DNA from: Thermoleophilia bacterium
GTDB taxonomy: Bacteria; Actinomycetota; Thermoleophilia; Miltoncostaeales; Miltoncostaeaceae
Assembly: GCA_029861485.1 (NCBI GenBank)
Contig: JAOTZF010000073.1
Location: 1 to 8,285 of the forward strand
DNA: 8,285 bases
Direction: 5' to 3'
Shown piece after piece: positions 1 through 6,397 of the stretch. Each line of letters begins with the position of its first letter. Within the stretch, counting starts at the first letter, position 1. A program made the translations under genes and the position numbers. The notes beneath the pieces are model-generated. The model was not told the origin of the DNA. It saw only the letters and a list, made by a program, of their open reading frames with translations, and ran no database searches.

Positions 1-27
1 CTCTTTCACGCACACGGCGATCTTCAC
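1..27 (-). CDS. etfB: Start of probable electron transfer flavoprotein beta subunit (partial)
   Basis: Only the first nine codons are in the window, read from a GTG start at 27-25 leftwards: MKIAVCVKE. This closely matches the typical N-terminus of EtfB (M-K-I-x-V-C-V-K-[QE]-V-P-D), the FAD/AMP-binding partner of EtfA that passes electrons from acyl-CoA and other dehydrogenases to the quinone pool. An AGGGAG ribosome binding site lies about ten bases upstream on the minus strand, which supports the start. The gene follows the 188-aa gene in the same direction but is separated from it by about 145 bases with a stem-loop, so it probably has its own promoter. I could not pick out a convincing -35/-10 pair there. 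Nine residues are little evidence; another protein with a similar N-terminus is possible. Confidence 0.55.
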
Positions 28-126
28 TGAGACTGCTCCCTGGTCAGGTCCTGCGGGGGCGCGGGCACTCAGGTAACGCCAACCGGTCTACGGTGCGCGC
101 AGCCCGAGCCCGGCGAGAATACTAAG

Positions 127-174
127 GACGCCCTCGTGCCGTCGAGATGCCCGACGGCGTCAGGGACGAGCGTC
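127..174 (-). terminator. Extended stem-loop at the end of the reductase/188-aa operon
   Basis: The core is a perfect 7-bp stem, GCCGTCG at 138-144 and CGACGGC at 152-158, with a 7-base loop. An outer stem pairs GACGC at 127-131 and CTCGT at 133-137 with ACGAGCGTC at 166-174, leaving a 7-base bulge on one side. The outer arm overlaps the stop codon of the 188-aa gene (173-175). There is no clean U-run after it, only a moderately T-rich stretch, so it resembles the tail-less hairpins common in high-GC bacteria. It could also act as an mRNA-stabilising end. Confidence 0.45.
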
Positions 175-739
175 AGGCGGCGGTGGGCTGGGCGACGCCG
201 GTAATGGCGACGTCGACCCGGAACGGGCGGCGCTCGTCACCCACCTGCACCAAGCTCGTCTTCGCCCCGGGAAGGACATCCGCGACCGCCGCCGAGATGT
301 GGTCGCAGAGCGCCTCGAGCGTGCTCCGCGTATTGGGGGCGTTGAGTCGATCGAACACGGTGATCCCCAGCTCGTCGGGGCGGAACCGCACGGCACCCTC
401 GAGCGCGGGCTCGGCCTCGAGGCGACGCGCACCGCCCACGGTCTCGGCGATCACCTGCGCGAAGCGCTCGCGGAGCGCACCCGAGGCACCGCGCTTTCGC
501 ACGTAGGTGAACCCCGGCCGGCCATCTGACAGATCCAGAGCACGATCGGACTCGTGTCCAATCAGCATGACCCCCGGCCCGTCGGTCACGTGGCCGTAGT
601 CGGCGACGTCCAGCGGCAGGCCAGAGAGCTCCCCGCTCTGGATCCAGCGGTGGAAGATCGGGATGTACTCGGCCGCGCCCGGCCCGATGGTGCCGAAGTC
701 GGTGACGTAGAGCTTGGCGGCGATGCGCTGAAGGTCCAT
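173..739 (-). CDS. Conserved protein of unknown function coupled to nitrite/sulfite reductase
   Basis: The product is a 188-aa soluble protein with no signal peptide or membrane span, and I cannot assign it a named function. It looks like a real conserved family because of compact motifs: FHRWIQ (29-34), DVADYGHV (44-51), DGPGVMLIGHE (53-63), GRPG (73-76), YVRKR (79-83) and NAPNT (133-137). The many His and Asp residues in the first third could form a metal or cofactor site, but that is only a guess. Its ATG (739-737) begins one base after the TGA of the reductase (TGA-G-ATG) and it has no strong ribosome binding site of its own, so it is probably translated by coupling. The context implies a role tied to the reductase, such as an accessory, maturation or regulatory protein. 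The C-terminus (AQPTAA) looks unstructured. Confidence 0.88.
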   Translation of the reverse strand: MDLQRIAAKLYVTDFGTIGPGAAEYIPIFHRWIQSGELSGLPLDVADYGHVTDGPGVMLIGHESDRALDLSDGRPGFTYVRKRGASGALRERFAQVIAETVGGARRLEAEPALEGAVRFRPDELGITVFDRLNAPNTRSTLEALCDHISAAVADVLPGAKTSLVQVGDERRPFRVDVAITGVAQPTAA

Positions 740-740
740 C

Positions 741-2999
741 TCAGACCGCCGCCGACTGGGCGCCGGCCATGCGGATGTCGCACTGGTAGGCGGCGTCGAT
801 GAACAGGCTCGTGTTCTCGATCAGCTCCACGAGGTCTCGCTCATGACCGAAGCTCGGGCCGAACTCATGGCGCTCGAAAAGCGGCCGGGCGAACTTCCCC
901 TTGGCAAAGCGATCGAAGAACAGCTTGGTGTCGTAGAAGCGCTCGCGGAACTCGGTGACGATGCCGTCGGGGTCCTCGGGCGGATCGGCCATCTGGGTGC
1001 GCACGAGCGACTGGGCCGCCCACAGCATGGCCTCGAAGGCCTTCGCGTCGGCCTTGCCGAGGTTGCCCTCATCCAGGGCGACCTGCGCCTCGAAGGCGAT
1101 GCTCTCGGCGCGTGACAACTCAAGGTCGACTCGGGTCACGACCTCGCCGGCGCATTCGCCGATGCCCATGTCCTTGCGTGTGAACTCGCGCGCGTCGCCC
1201 CAGTCGACATAGGCACTCACGTCCTCGGTGTGGGCGGGAACCCCCTTGAAGTCGCTGATCAGCGCCCCGAGCTCCTTCTTGCCGAGACGGGCGGTGAAGT
1301 CCTGGAAGCTCTCCCCCTGCTCCCGCTCGGCGATGAAGCGATCGGCGATGGCGTCGACCACCTCCGGGATGCGCTTGCTCGGCACGGCGCCGACCGGCAT
1401 CCCGTATGACCCGGCGTTCTCTCGCCAGCGGCCGCCGAGCACCACCTGGAAGTGGGGCACGGTGAAGCCGTCGATGGTGCGCGTGTTGCCGAAGAAGCCG
1501 ATGTCGGCGACATGGTGCTGGCCGCAGCTGTTGAAACAGCCGCTCACCTTGATCCGCAAGCCCCGCACCGACTCGTCGAGCTCGTATTGCTTGATGGCGA
1601 GGCGCTTGGAGAGCTCCGCTGCCAAACCGCGCGAGCTGGCGATGCCGAGTTTGCAGGTGTCGGTGCCCGGGCAGGCCGTGATGTCGACGATCGTGCCGGC
1701 GCCGGGGGCGGCAAGACCGATGCCCTTAAGCTCCTCATAGAGCGCCGGCAGGTCCTTCTCGCTGACCCAGCGAAGGATGATGTTCTGCTCGACGGTGGTG
1801 CGCACCGACTCGCCCACGTACGCGCGCGCGATGTCGGCGAGCAGGCGGGTCTGCTCGGAGGTGATGTCGCCGAGTGGCAGCGCGATGGTCGCTACCGCGT
1901 AGCCCTCTTGACGCTGCTTGTAGACGTTGGTGCGGTACCAATCGTCGAAGCCCTCGGGCTGCGCCGCACCGTCCAGCGCGCTCGGCTCGAGCTTCGCGTC
2001 CTCGGCCGCCCACTCAAGGTCGTCGAGGTAGGACGTCCAGCGCGGATCGTGCGGCAGCACCTCGCGCTCTTCGCTCACCAACCGGCGGAACTCCTCGATG
2101 CCGAGCTTGGCCACGAGGAACTTGACGCGGGCGCGGTTGCGGTTCTTCTTCTCACCGAGGCGGGCGAAGACCCGGCCCACGGCCTGCGCCAGCGGCAGGA
2201 TCTCGCTCTCGGGCGCGAACTCCACCAGCAGCTCGGCCTGGTAGGGGTTGGTGCCCAGCCCGCCGCCCACGTAGACGTCGAAACCGCGGACCGGCTCGCC
2301 GTCGACCTCCTCGACCCGGGCGATGTAGCCCAGGTCGTGCATCATCACCAAGCCGCAGGCCTCGTGGGCGCAGCCGGAGAAGGCGGGCTTGAACTTGCGG
2401 CCGAAGTCCTGGCAGTCCGGGTGACCGAGCAGGAAGCGAAACAGCGCGTCCGCGTAGGGAGTGACGTCGACGGCCTCGGTGCGGCAGACCCCGGCGATCG
2501 GGCAGCCGGTGATGTTGCGCACGCCGTTTCCGCACGCCTCACGGGTGGTGATGCCCACGGCGGCGAGGCGCCGCATCAACGTGGGGCCGTCGTCCAGATG
2601 CAGGTAGTGGAGCTGCACGTCTTGGCGGGTCGTGATGTGGAGTATGCCGTCGGAGTAGTCCTCTGCGCACTCGGCGAGCACCTCGAGTTGCTCCGGCGTA
2701 ACGCCTCCATACGGAATCTTGATCCTGACCATGCCCGGCGCGTGCCAGAGAGTGTCCGGCCCCTTCGTTGGCGCATCGGGGTAGTCGAGGTCGCGACTGT
2801 CGATGCCGTCGTGGCGCTGGCCGTTGTCGTAGCGCTGCCCATACATGCCGCGCCGCAAGCGGGTCTCGGCAAAAACGCGCTCGTCGATCTTCTCCTGGCG
2901 GCGCAGCTCGAGCTGGGCCTCGAAGAGATCGATCTCCTCGGCCAGGTCGGGTGGCATCTCTGATTGCAGGCGGTCTTTCCAGGCGGCCGCGTCGCGCAT
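741..2999 (-). CDS. Siroheme/4Fe-4S nitrite/sulfite reductase with C-terminal extension
   Basis: Members of this family carry out the six-electron reduction of sulfite to sulfide or nitrite to ammonia in the cytoplasm, usually taking electrons from ferredoxin. The two-fold repeat is visible: ferredoxin-like half-domains near residues 85-150 and 366-428, and siroheme-binding halves near 155-300 and 435-580. All four cluster/siroheme cysteines are present: C443 and C449 (CPGTDTC) and C488 and C492 (CFNSC). Tyr53 (MYGQR) and Cys156 (EACGN) sit where NirA-type sulfite reductases carry a Tyr-Cys crosslink. At 752 aa it is about 150-200 residues longer than usual; the extra part (about 595-752) is helical and lacks cysteine motifs. 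GGAGG at 3009-3005, five bases before the ATG, fixes the start. Substrate cannot be decided from sequence: no cysH, nitrate reductase or siroheme synthesis gene is in view. Confidence 0.95.
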   Translation of the reverse strand: MRDAAAWKDRLQSEMPPDLAEEIDLFEAQLELRRQEKIDERVFAETRLRRGMYGQRYDNGQRHDGIDSRDLDYPDAPTKGPDTLWHAPGMVRIKIPYGGVTPEQLEVLAECAEDYSDGILHITTRQDVQLHYLHLDDGPTLMRRLAAVGITTREACGNGVRNITGCPIAGVCRTEAVDVTPYADALFRFLLGHPDCQDFGRKFKPAFSGCAHEACGLVMMHDLGYIARVEEVDGEPVRGFDVYVGGGLGTNPYQAELLVEFAPESEILPLAQAVGRVFARLGEKKNRNRARVKFLVAKLGIEEFRRLVSEEREVLPHDPRWTSYLDDLEWAAEDAKLEPSALDGAAQPEGFDDWYRTNVYKQRQEGYAVATIALPLGDITSEQTRLLADIARAYVGESVRTTVEQNIILRWVSEKDLPALYEELKGIGLAAPGAGTIVDITACPGTDTCKLGIASSRGLAAELSKRLAIKQYELDESVRGLRIKVSGCFNSCGQHHVADIGFFGNTRTIDGFTVPHFQVVLGGRWRENAGSYGMPVGAVPSKRIPEVVDAIADRFIAEREQGESFQDFTARLGKKELGALISDFKGVPAHTEDVSAYVDWGDAREFTRKDMGIGECAGEVVTRVDLELSRAESIAFEAQVALDEGNLGKADAKAFEAMLWAAQSLVRTQMADPPEDPDGIVTEFRERFYDTKLFFDRFAKGKFARPLFERHEFGPSFGHERDLVELIENTSLFIDAAYQCDIRMAGAQSAAV

Positions 3000-3201
3000 T
3001 CCGTCCTCCGTGGGGCGTGCCGGCGCGAAATTACCATAAGTCCGCTGGGTTTTTATGGATTTGCCCGCGGCTGCCGCTCACGGCACCGGGCTCCCCGCCG
3101 GAGACGTCACTAGCCCAACTGCAGACCGGACTTTTGGACAGCTTGAACCTCTACTGGATGCCAGCGGCAAGCGGTGGGCCAGGCGATGAGGTGGTCGGCG
3201 C
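3000..3201. other. Divergent intergenic region between reductase and secreted protease
   Basis: These 202 bases separate two genes that point away from each other, so they must carry promoters for both. The reductase side (3028-3060) is conspicuously AT-rich for this genome and contains the inverted repeat listed separately. On the protease side I see a ribosome binding site (GAGGTGG, 3188-3194) but no convincing -35/-10 pair; TTGGAC at 3134-3139 is the nearest -35-like hexamer and lacks a good partner. I see no gene here. Confidence 0.7.
3034..3058. promoter_or_regulatory. AT-rich inverted repeat, candidate operator of the reductase operon
   Basis: CCATAA (3034-3039) and TTATGG (3053-3058) form a perfect 6-bp inverted repeat with a 13-base spacer, centred about 47 bases upstream of the reductase ATG. 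Read on the minus strand, TATGGT inside the repeat could also serve as a weak -10 box (four of six matches), which would place a bound regulator over the promoter. The regulator is unknown. Arms this short can arise by chance. Confidence 0.35.
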
Positions 3202-4191
3202 ATGGACGCTGACTCTCGCTTGCTCACCATTGCCGCGGTCTTCGCCGCGGCCCTCTCCTCGAGCCTCATCCTCGCACCGTTCGGATCCGCCGCGACGACG
3301 GTGGTCGAGCGCGATACCAGGGGGCGCACCATCACCTTCGACGTGCGAGCGCCCGGCGCCGACACCCGAGGCTATGCCGATATCCTCAGCGGGGCGGCCC
3401 ACGGCGACGAGATCTCGAGCGCCCGCTTCACGGTTGCGCGGGAGAGCGAGGTTGCGAGCTTCTGCGGCGCGCGCGCGGAGGCGTGCTACCGCTGGACCCT
3501 GAGGGGCGGGGAGCTGATCGACGCGAACATCGTCATCCCCCCGTGGCAGCCGGCCAAGCTCCGCCAGGTATTGCTGCACGAGTACGCTCATCACATCGAC
3601 GCGAGCAGTCGCGTGCAACCGGGCGCCAAGGTGTTCGACGGCACGCCGCGGTGGTTCGCTGCCCGCAACATGAGCGCTCAGCTCGCGGCCGGCAGAGTCG
3701 ACTGGCTCTACGCCAAAGGTTGGTCGCGCGCGATCGGCGAGATCTTCGCCGAGGACTACGTCGTGCTGCACAACCTCAACGGGCGCCACCGCATCGCCTG
3801 GCTCAAACGCCCGGACCGGGCCGTGCTGCAGGCGCTGGCCGCCGATCTCGGCACGGTTTCCCCGGTGGTGATCGCGAGCCCGGGGAAGAGCGTCGTCACG
3901 CGCAGCCACGAGTTGCGACGCGCAGGAGTGACGCGGGGTGGACGCAGTCGCACCATCGCCCTTCCTCGCCTGCGCGCCACCCAGCGCCTCACCGTTACCG
4001 GCCGCCTGCGGGGCGACCGCCGGGCGCGAGCCGTCATCCGTGTGCGCTGCCGCAATCGCGTCCTGATGACGGTGCGGGCGCGCAAGGGCGTGCTCAAGCT
4101 GCAGCGAAAGATCCCGCGTGGCCGCTGTCGGGTGACGATCGGCGCCAGGAAGGCGGCGGTCCGCCACCAGCTGAGGATCGCGATTCGCTAA
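3202..4191 (+). CDS. Secreted HEXXH zinc metalloprotease-like protein
   Basis: This 329-aa protein begins with a signal-peptide-like stretch (hydrophobic residues 8-27, probable cleavage after the Ala pair near 30-31), so it is probably exported. The motif HEYAHH (126-131) matches the HEXXH zinc site, with H126 and H130 as ligands and E127 as the catalytic base. About 50 residues later, GEIFAEDY (179-186) offers E180 or E184 as the third ligand, as in gluzincin-type peptidases. C88 and C95 could form a disulfide, and C283 and C309 another. From about residue 233 the tail is very rich in Arg and Lys and looks beta-structured, possibly a surface or polymer-binding domain. GAGGTGG (3188-3194) lies seven bases before the ATG. 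The substrate is unknown, and proteolytic activity is inferred from the motif only. Confidence 0.82.
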   Translation: MDADSRLLTIAAVFAAALSSSLILAPFGSAATTVVERDTRGRTITFDVRAPGADTRGYADILSGAAHGDEISSARFTVARESEVASFCGARAEACYRWTLRGGELIDANIVIPPWQPAKLRQVLLHEYAHHIDASSRVQPGAKVFDGTPRWFAARNMSAQLAAGRVDWLYAKGWSRAIGEIFAEDYVVLHNLNGRHRIAWLKRPDRAVLQALAADLGTVSPVVIASPGKSVVTRSHELRRAGVTRGGRSRTIALPRLRATQRLTVTGRLRGDRRARAVIRVRCRNRVLMTVRARKGVLKLQRKIPRGRCRVTIGARKAAVRHQLRIAIR

Positions 4192-4520
4192 CGACCGACG
4201 AAGCGCGGCTCGCACTCCCCGAGGTGGGCCTCAATGCACGCATGGGTCACCCTCGGGCGCCGGGTTCGCGACCTCCGTGGCGGTCGAGACGGCCCATGGC
4301 GTGCGGTTGAGGACCTCTGCGCGAGTCCCGACGCGGCCTGCACACGGAGTCGTCCGCGTGGACCTTGTTCGCCAAGCCGGCCTCCCGGGCGTCGTGCGCG
4401 TCCACCATGCGTCGGGCGCTCGGTATCAACCGGCGTCCCGCCCCCCTCGCTCGCTGCGCGGGTACGAATCCGAGTATGCACGCGCTGCGTTTCTGCGATT
4501 TCACCCGTATTGTGCTCCCC
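4188..4520 (-). pseudogene. Decayed C-terminal half of an enoyl-CoA hydratase (crotonase family)
   Basis: Crotonase-like pieces lie in the right order on the minus strand but in three alternating frames. In order they are LGFVP (4474-4460) and EGGGT (4448-4434, other frame), matching the family's LGLVPDGGGT; VDAHDAREAGLANKV (within 4411-4343), matching the VDAEEAxxxGLVNxV segment; VQAASGLAQR (4343-4314); RTPWAVSTAT in the third frame (within 4314-4264); and EAHLGECEPRFVGR ending at the TAG 4190-4188, like the family ending EAFLEKRxPRFxGR. The N-terminal half, with the first oxyanion-hole segment, is missing because pepA occupies that side. At least three frameshifts are needed, so no functional product is possible. 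Its 3' end overlaps the stop codon of the protease gene. The match rests on recognition of motifs, not an alignment. Confidence 0.6.
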
Positions 4521-4554
4521 GAATTCGCCAGACGCTCGAGATCGTAGGTCTGTA

Positions 4555-6027
4555 ATGGACGTAACCACAGCCCCCGCCCCGGCCGCGTTCTCGCCGGTCG
4601 ATGTGCTCGTTCTGACGGTGACGGAGCCACCCCAGCCGCTGACCGGACCGGCGCGGCGCGCAGACCGACTGCTCGAGGGGTTGATCTCCCGCGCGATCGA
4701 CGACGGCGAGATCACCGGCAAGGCCGGGGAGCTGATCCTCTTCCACACGCCGCCCGCTGCGGGCGGCCAAGACTCCGCGCCGCGTCGAGTCGCCGTGGTG
4801 GGCGTGGGCGACGGCGCGGATCACCTCGATTGGCGCGCGGCCGGGCGTGCGGCGGCCAAGGCTGCGGGAGACCTGAAGGCCGAGACGGTGACGCTGGCCG
4901 CCGCCCCGAGCGACGGGCCGGTGGAGGTCGGTGCCTTCGTCGACGGCTTCGGTACCGGCGCCTACCGCTTCGTGAAGTTCAAGAGCGACGCCGAGGAGCG
5001 TCCATCCGCGAAGCTCACGATCGCGGGCGGCGGCGCGACGCCGAGTGACCTCGATCACGCGGCGCTGACCGTGGATGCGGTGAACCGGGCGCGCGACCTC
5101 GCCAACTCGCCGGCCAACCACATGACGCCACTCGATCTCGCCGATCATGCATCGAAGCTCGCGGCGGACATCGACGGCCTTGAATGCGAGGTGCTGGAGG
5201 AGCCGGCGCTGGAGGCGCTCGGTGCGGGCGCGCTGCTCTCGGTGGCGCGCGGGTCGGAGCTTCCTGCACGCTTGATCGTGCTGCGCTACGAGCCGCAGAC
5301 GGTTGCCCGCGAGAGCGAGACCCTCGGCATCGTCGGCAAGGCAGTCACCTTCGACACCGGCGGTATCTCCATCAAGGCCTCCAGCGGTATGGAGGAGATG
5401 AAGCTCGACATGGCCGGGGGGGCCGCAGCCCTCGAGGGAGCCGCGCTGATCGCACGGCTCGGGCTTCCCGTACGGCTGATCTGCGCGGTGCCCGCGGCCG
5501 AAAACATGCCGAGCGGCACGGCGACCAAGCCCGGCGACGTGGTCACGGCCATGAACGGGAAGACGATCGAGGTCATCAACACCGACGCCGAGGGCAGGCT
5601 GATCCTGGCCGACGCGCTGGCCTGGCTCACGACCCAGGGCGCCTCACGGCTGATCAACTTCGCCACCCTCACCGGCGCGATCGTGGTGGCGCTCGGCGAG
5701 GTCTATGCGGGTCTGTTCGGCAGCGATGACGAATGGCTGCAGGACGTACGCCGCGCGGGGGAGGCCTCGGGCGATCTGTCGTGGCCGATGCCGCTCCACG
5801 AGGGCTATCGCCCGCTGATCGAGAGCCGGGTCGCCGATCTCGCCAATGCGGCGAAAAAGCGTCAAGCGGGCGCCGTATACGCCGGCATGTTCCTGAGGGA
5901 GTTCACCGGCGAGTTGCCCTGGTGCCATGTCGACATCGCCGGCACGGGCATGGTCGACGGCAAGGGCACCGGTTTCGGGGTGCGCCTGCTGCTGGCACTG
6001 GCTCAGCAGCTATCCCTCGAGAAGTAG
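4555..6027 (+). CDS. pepA: Leucyl aminopeptidase, M17 family
   Basis: This 490-aa protein matches the usual M17 length. M17 enzymes are cytoplasmic, normally hexameric, two-metal exopeptidases that remove N-terminal residues, typically leucine, from peptides. The N-terminal macro-like domain covers about residues 1-165 and the catalytic domain about 170-490. The family signature NTDAEGR is at 342-348. By comparison with E. coli PepA, the metal ligands are K262, D267, D285, D344 and E346, and the catalytic pair is K274 and R348; all are present. The frame stays open upstream to 4234, but ATG 4555 gives the family-length protein, has a modest AGG (4546-4548) six bases before it, and begins where codon use becomes normal; the upstream stretch overlies the decayed crotonase. 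The gene ends convergent with the small membrane protein gene, 32 bases away. Confidence 0.95.
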   Translation: MDVTTAPAPAAFSPVDVLVLTVTEPPQPLTGPARRADRLLEGLISRAIDDGEITGKAGELILFHTPPAAGGQDSAPRRVAVVGVGDGADHLDWRAAGRAAAKAAGDLKAETVTLAAAPSDGPVEVGAFVDGFGTGAYRFVKFKSDAEERPSAKLTIAGGGATPSDLDHAALTVDAVNRARDLANSPANHMTPLDLADHASKLAADIDGLECEVLEEPALEALGAGALLSVARGSELPARLIVLRYEPQTVARESETLGIVGKAVTFDTGGISIKASSGMEEMKLDMAGGAAALEGAALIARLGLPVRLICAVPAAENMPSGTATKPGDVVTAMNGKTIEVINTDAEGRLILADALAWLTTQGASRLINFATLTGAIVVALGEVYAGLFGSDDEWLQDVRRAGEASGDLSWPMPLHEGYRPLIESRVADLANAAKKRQAGAVYAGMFLREFTGELPWCHVDIAGTGMVDGKGTGFGVRLLLALAQQLSLEK

Positions 6028-6059
6028 TGGTAGCGGGCCGCGCCCATCAGAGCGACGAC

Positions 6060-6152
6060 TCAGCCTTCCTGCTTGACCAGCAGCGCGGTGACGGCGACGG
6101 CGCCAAACGCCAGTGCAACGAACACGATGTAGAGAAAGATAATGCCAACCAT
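6060..6152 (-). CDS. Small single-span membrane protein (30 aa)
   Basis: The product is 30 residues long: MVG, a continuous hydrophobic stretch from about residue 4 to 25 (start IIFLYIVFVALAF), then the polar tail KQEG. This is the architecture of a one-pass membrane microprotein. A near-perfect ribosome binding site, GAGGAGG (6166-6160), lies seven bases before the ATG (6152-6150), which is the main reason to believe it is translated. The frame is open further upstream to 6359, but that part is Arg-rich with no such site, so I take the internal ATG. I do not recognise the family. Known proteins of this size and shape are often small subunits of transporters or oxidases, but no such complex is encoded nearby. 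It is convergent with pepA. Confidence 0.62.
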   Translation of the reverse strand: MVGIIFLYIVFVALAFGAVAVTALLVKQEG

Positions 6153-6212
6153 CTCCGATCCTCCTCGGAAAAACGGAAGCGTGCTCAGCTTTCCGCTCGT
6201 CGCAGCGGCGCG

Positions 6213-6232
6213 CATCCGGCGCCGCCCGGATG
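6213..6232. repeat. 7-bp inverted repeat in the divergent spacer
   Basis: CATCCGG (6213-6219) and CCGGATG (6226-6232) are perfect complements around a 6-base GC spacer. It lies about 60 bases upstream of the 30-aa gene start, so it could be an operator or a leader hairpin of that transcript. No function can be assigned. Confidence 0.4.
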
Positions 6233-6328
6233 TCGGATTGCGGGCCGTCCGCAACCTCCCGAAACGCATCCAGCATAGAGAAAGTGCCTGGAAAGCTGTG
6301 CTTTGGTCGGGGTCGCCACTCAGAACTA

Positions 6329-6345
6329 GACCCGGGCGCCGGGTC
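6329..6345. repeat. 7-bp inverted repeat with 3-base loop before the membrane protein gene
   Basis: GACCCGG (6329-6335) and CCGGGTC (6339-6345) flank the loop GCG, and a further GGGTC follows at 6346-6350. It is centred about 60 bases upstream of the ATG at 6398. There is no U-run on either strand. It could be an operator or a 5' leader hairpin; GC-rich sequence makes chance occurrence fairly likely. Confidence 0.4.
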
Positions 6346-6397
6346 GGGTCTCGCCGCACCGGGCATACTGGGTCTGCTCGGGAAAGGAGTTTCGGGC

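Larger units (their letters stand above)
6153..6397. other. Divergent intergenic region with two hairpins
   Basis: This stretch of 245 bases separates the 30-aa gene (minus) from the 125-aa membrane protein gene (plus) and should hold both promoters. I find no convincing gene in it. CATACT at 6364-6369 could be a -10 box for the plus-strand gene (four of six matches) but no -35 partner is evident. Two perfect 7-bp inverted repeats lie within it and are listed separately. Confidence 0.6.

Noticed and set aside
1452..2963. Long open plus-strand frame of 503 codons opposite the reductase
   Set aside because: It is the shadow of a GC-rich gene read on the other strand; the reductase frame has intact catalytic motifs and a strong ribosome binding site.
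3134..3162. Sigma-70-like promoter (TTGGAC) for the secreted protease
   Set aside because: No acceptable -10 hexamer at 16-18 bases; the match is within chance expectation.
3151..4215. Minus-strand open frame of 354 codons opposite the secreted protease
   Set aside because: Low-complexity Arg/Ala-rich translation with no motif, whereas the plus strand has a signal peptide, HEXXH motif and ribosome binding site.
4234..4554. N-terminal extension of the aminopeptidase by 107 residues
   Set aside because: The extension is Arg/Pro-rich, unlike M17 proteins, lies over the crotonase remnant, and the ATG at 4555 gives the normal family length.
6028..6059. Terminator between convergent pepA and the small membrane protein gene
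   Set aside because: Only a 4-bp GGGC/GCCC stem with no T-run is present, too weak to call.
6153..6359. Longer 99-residue version of the small membrane protein
   Set aside because: The added 69 residues are Arg-rich and cross the 6213-6232 and 6329-6345 palindromes; the internal ATG has the near-perfect ribosome binding site.
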